NCBI GenBank assembly: GCA_003551405.1
Contig: PUMO01000072.1
Coordinates: 1 to 13,578, forward strand
Direction of reading: 5' to 3'
DNA from: Mollicutes bacterium
GTDB lineage: Bacteria; Bacillota_I; Bacilli_A; Izemoplasmatales; Izemoplasmataceae
Length of the DNA: 13,578 nucleotides
Part shown: positions 12,808-13,578 of the stretch, piece by piece
Layout: each line of letters begins with the position of its first letter
Position numbering within the stretch: the stretch's first letter is position 1
Notes under the pieces: generated by a model
What the model was told of the DNA's origin: nothing
Database searches by the model: none
The model's input: the letters and a program-made list of their open reading frames with translations, nothing else
Program-made: the position numbers and the translations under genes

Positions 12808-13578
12808 AACGGTTTCTTTTCATGTTATAAAGTTGTTCATCGGCACGCTTCAAGGCATTTTCAAACGGTTCATTGCCTTGTTTAATTGCTTTACCCACGG
12901 AGGCCTTTGCCGTTTGACCGGAAATGGTAATCGTGATGGTTTCAATGATGCTCTCCAAACGCTCATGATGCACAAATGCCTCATCTTCAAGTACGATTAA
13001 AAACTCATCACCGCCCGTTCTGATTATATGCACGGTTTTCAATCCTTCACAGAAGTGCTTTAATTTGTTTGCATAGGCAATGAGTAGTTCATCCCCAGCC
13101 ACGTGACCGTGAGTGTCGTTGATGGTTTTAAGTTTATCAATGTCACTCGCAATGAGCGCAACATTGAGTTTTTCACTCCATAAAGGTTTCATTGTTTCAA
13201 GATAATTACGGTTATTGATTCCTGTCAGTGTATCATGATTTTTTAAGTATTCCATTTCATAAAGCGCGTTGATATACGCGCTTTCATCATAAAATAAATA
13301 AAGACGTGCTTGGATGTTTAAACGTTTTATTGCAAAGGGTTTGTCTTTCATGTATAGATAGGGTTTAGCCTGTGATTTATCTAAAATTTCTTGATAGTCT
13401 TCATAAATAATGGCAGTTTTCTTCAAGTTATGGAAAAACTCATGAAAGGTATGGGGCTGATTGGGAATGTGGTACGCATCCAAAAAGCCCGGCGAAATTT
13501 CTATAATCCTATTGTCTTCATCACAAAGCACGTAATGTTCACGCATGGATTTTATAATGGCGTTGCGACCTTCCACAC
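12806..13578 (-). CDS. PAS-GGDEF diguanylate cyclase (5' part missing)
   Basis: This is the C-terminal 257 or so codons of a protein whose start lies beyond the right edge; the first visible GTG (13576) is probably an internal valine. Counting from it, residues about 5-100 resemble a PAS-like sensor (MREHYVLCDEDNRIIEISPGFLDAYHI). From about 114 comes a GGDEF domain: HDTLTGINNRNYL, metal-binding Asp145 in IASDIDKLKTIND, GHVAGDELL and the active-site GGDEF at 188-192. It should make cyclic di-GMP from two GTP. The inhibitory I-site RxxD five residues before GGDEF is absent (LKTV there). The domain order suggests a missing membrane or 7TM sensor part in front, which is inference. The stop lies in the shared terminator. 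Confidence 0.87.
   Translation of the reverse strand, partial: VEGRNAIIKSMREHYVLCDEDNRIIEISPGFLDAYHIPNQPHTFHEFFHNLKKTAIIYEDYQEILDKSQAKPYLYMKDKPFAIKRLNIQARLYLFYDESAYINALYEMEYLKNHDTLTGINNRNYLETMKPLWSEKLNVALIASDIDKLKTINDTHGHVAGDELLIAYANKLKHFCEGLKTVHIIRTGGDEFLIVLEDEAFVHHERLESIIETITITISGQTAKASVGKAIKQGNEPFENALKRADEQLYNMKRNR

Overview
The window looks like chromosomal DNA of a moderately low-GC Bacillota-type (Firmicutes) bacterium. The signs are strong AGGAGG-type ribosome binding sites, TTGACA/TATAAT-like promoters, short intergenic gaps, hairpin plus T-run terminators, an RlmL/YpsC-type rRNA methyltransferase, a TGS-domain nucleoside kinase and an ECF sigma factor with an RsgI-like partner. Tryptophan is TGG, and TGA is used as a stop by the thiolase gene, so the standard bacterial code applies. 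The species cannot be named from this sequence. No transposase, integrase, CRISPR array or phage gene is visible. Both ends cut through genes.

Left third (1-4518, minus strand): one tightly packed operon read thiolase > NAD(H)-type SDR reductase > KAS III-like condensing enzyme > LivH-like permease > LivM-like permease (cut by the left edge). Neighbouring genes overlap or are separated by at most 26 nt. Divergent from it is a TetR-family regulator gene (4745-5362). Between them is a consensus-like promoter for the operon (TTGACA, 17 bp, TATAGT), followed by three TGAA-N6-TTCA palindromes spaced exactly 19 bp apart, the first abutting the -10 box. The simplest reading is a TetR-controlled acyl-CoA module coupled to a Liv-type ABC importer. 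The substrate may be a carboxylic acid rather than an amino acid.

Middle (5363-9475): a bidirectional terminator separates tetR from a convergent rlmL > MATE pair. Divergent from rlmL is an ECF sigma factor gene that overlaps the gene for a single-pass membrane protein with an RsgI-like outer domain (INPS motif), which is probably its anti-sigma factor.

Right (9475-13578): an SDR oxidoreductase sits 1 nt downstream of a previously uncalled 30-residue membrane microprotein ORF. Next come a tRNA-Thr(GGT) with its own promoter and terminator, a 109-residue stand-alone Rieske protein, a divergent TGS/ThrRS-like/uridine-kinase fusion, and a PAS-GGDEF diguanylate cyclase cut by the right edge. All three convergent gene pairs share one hairpin terminator that overlaps a stop codon. 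No stretch of more than 300 bases lacks a gene; the longest gap is the 226-nt thiolase/tetR regulatory region.
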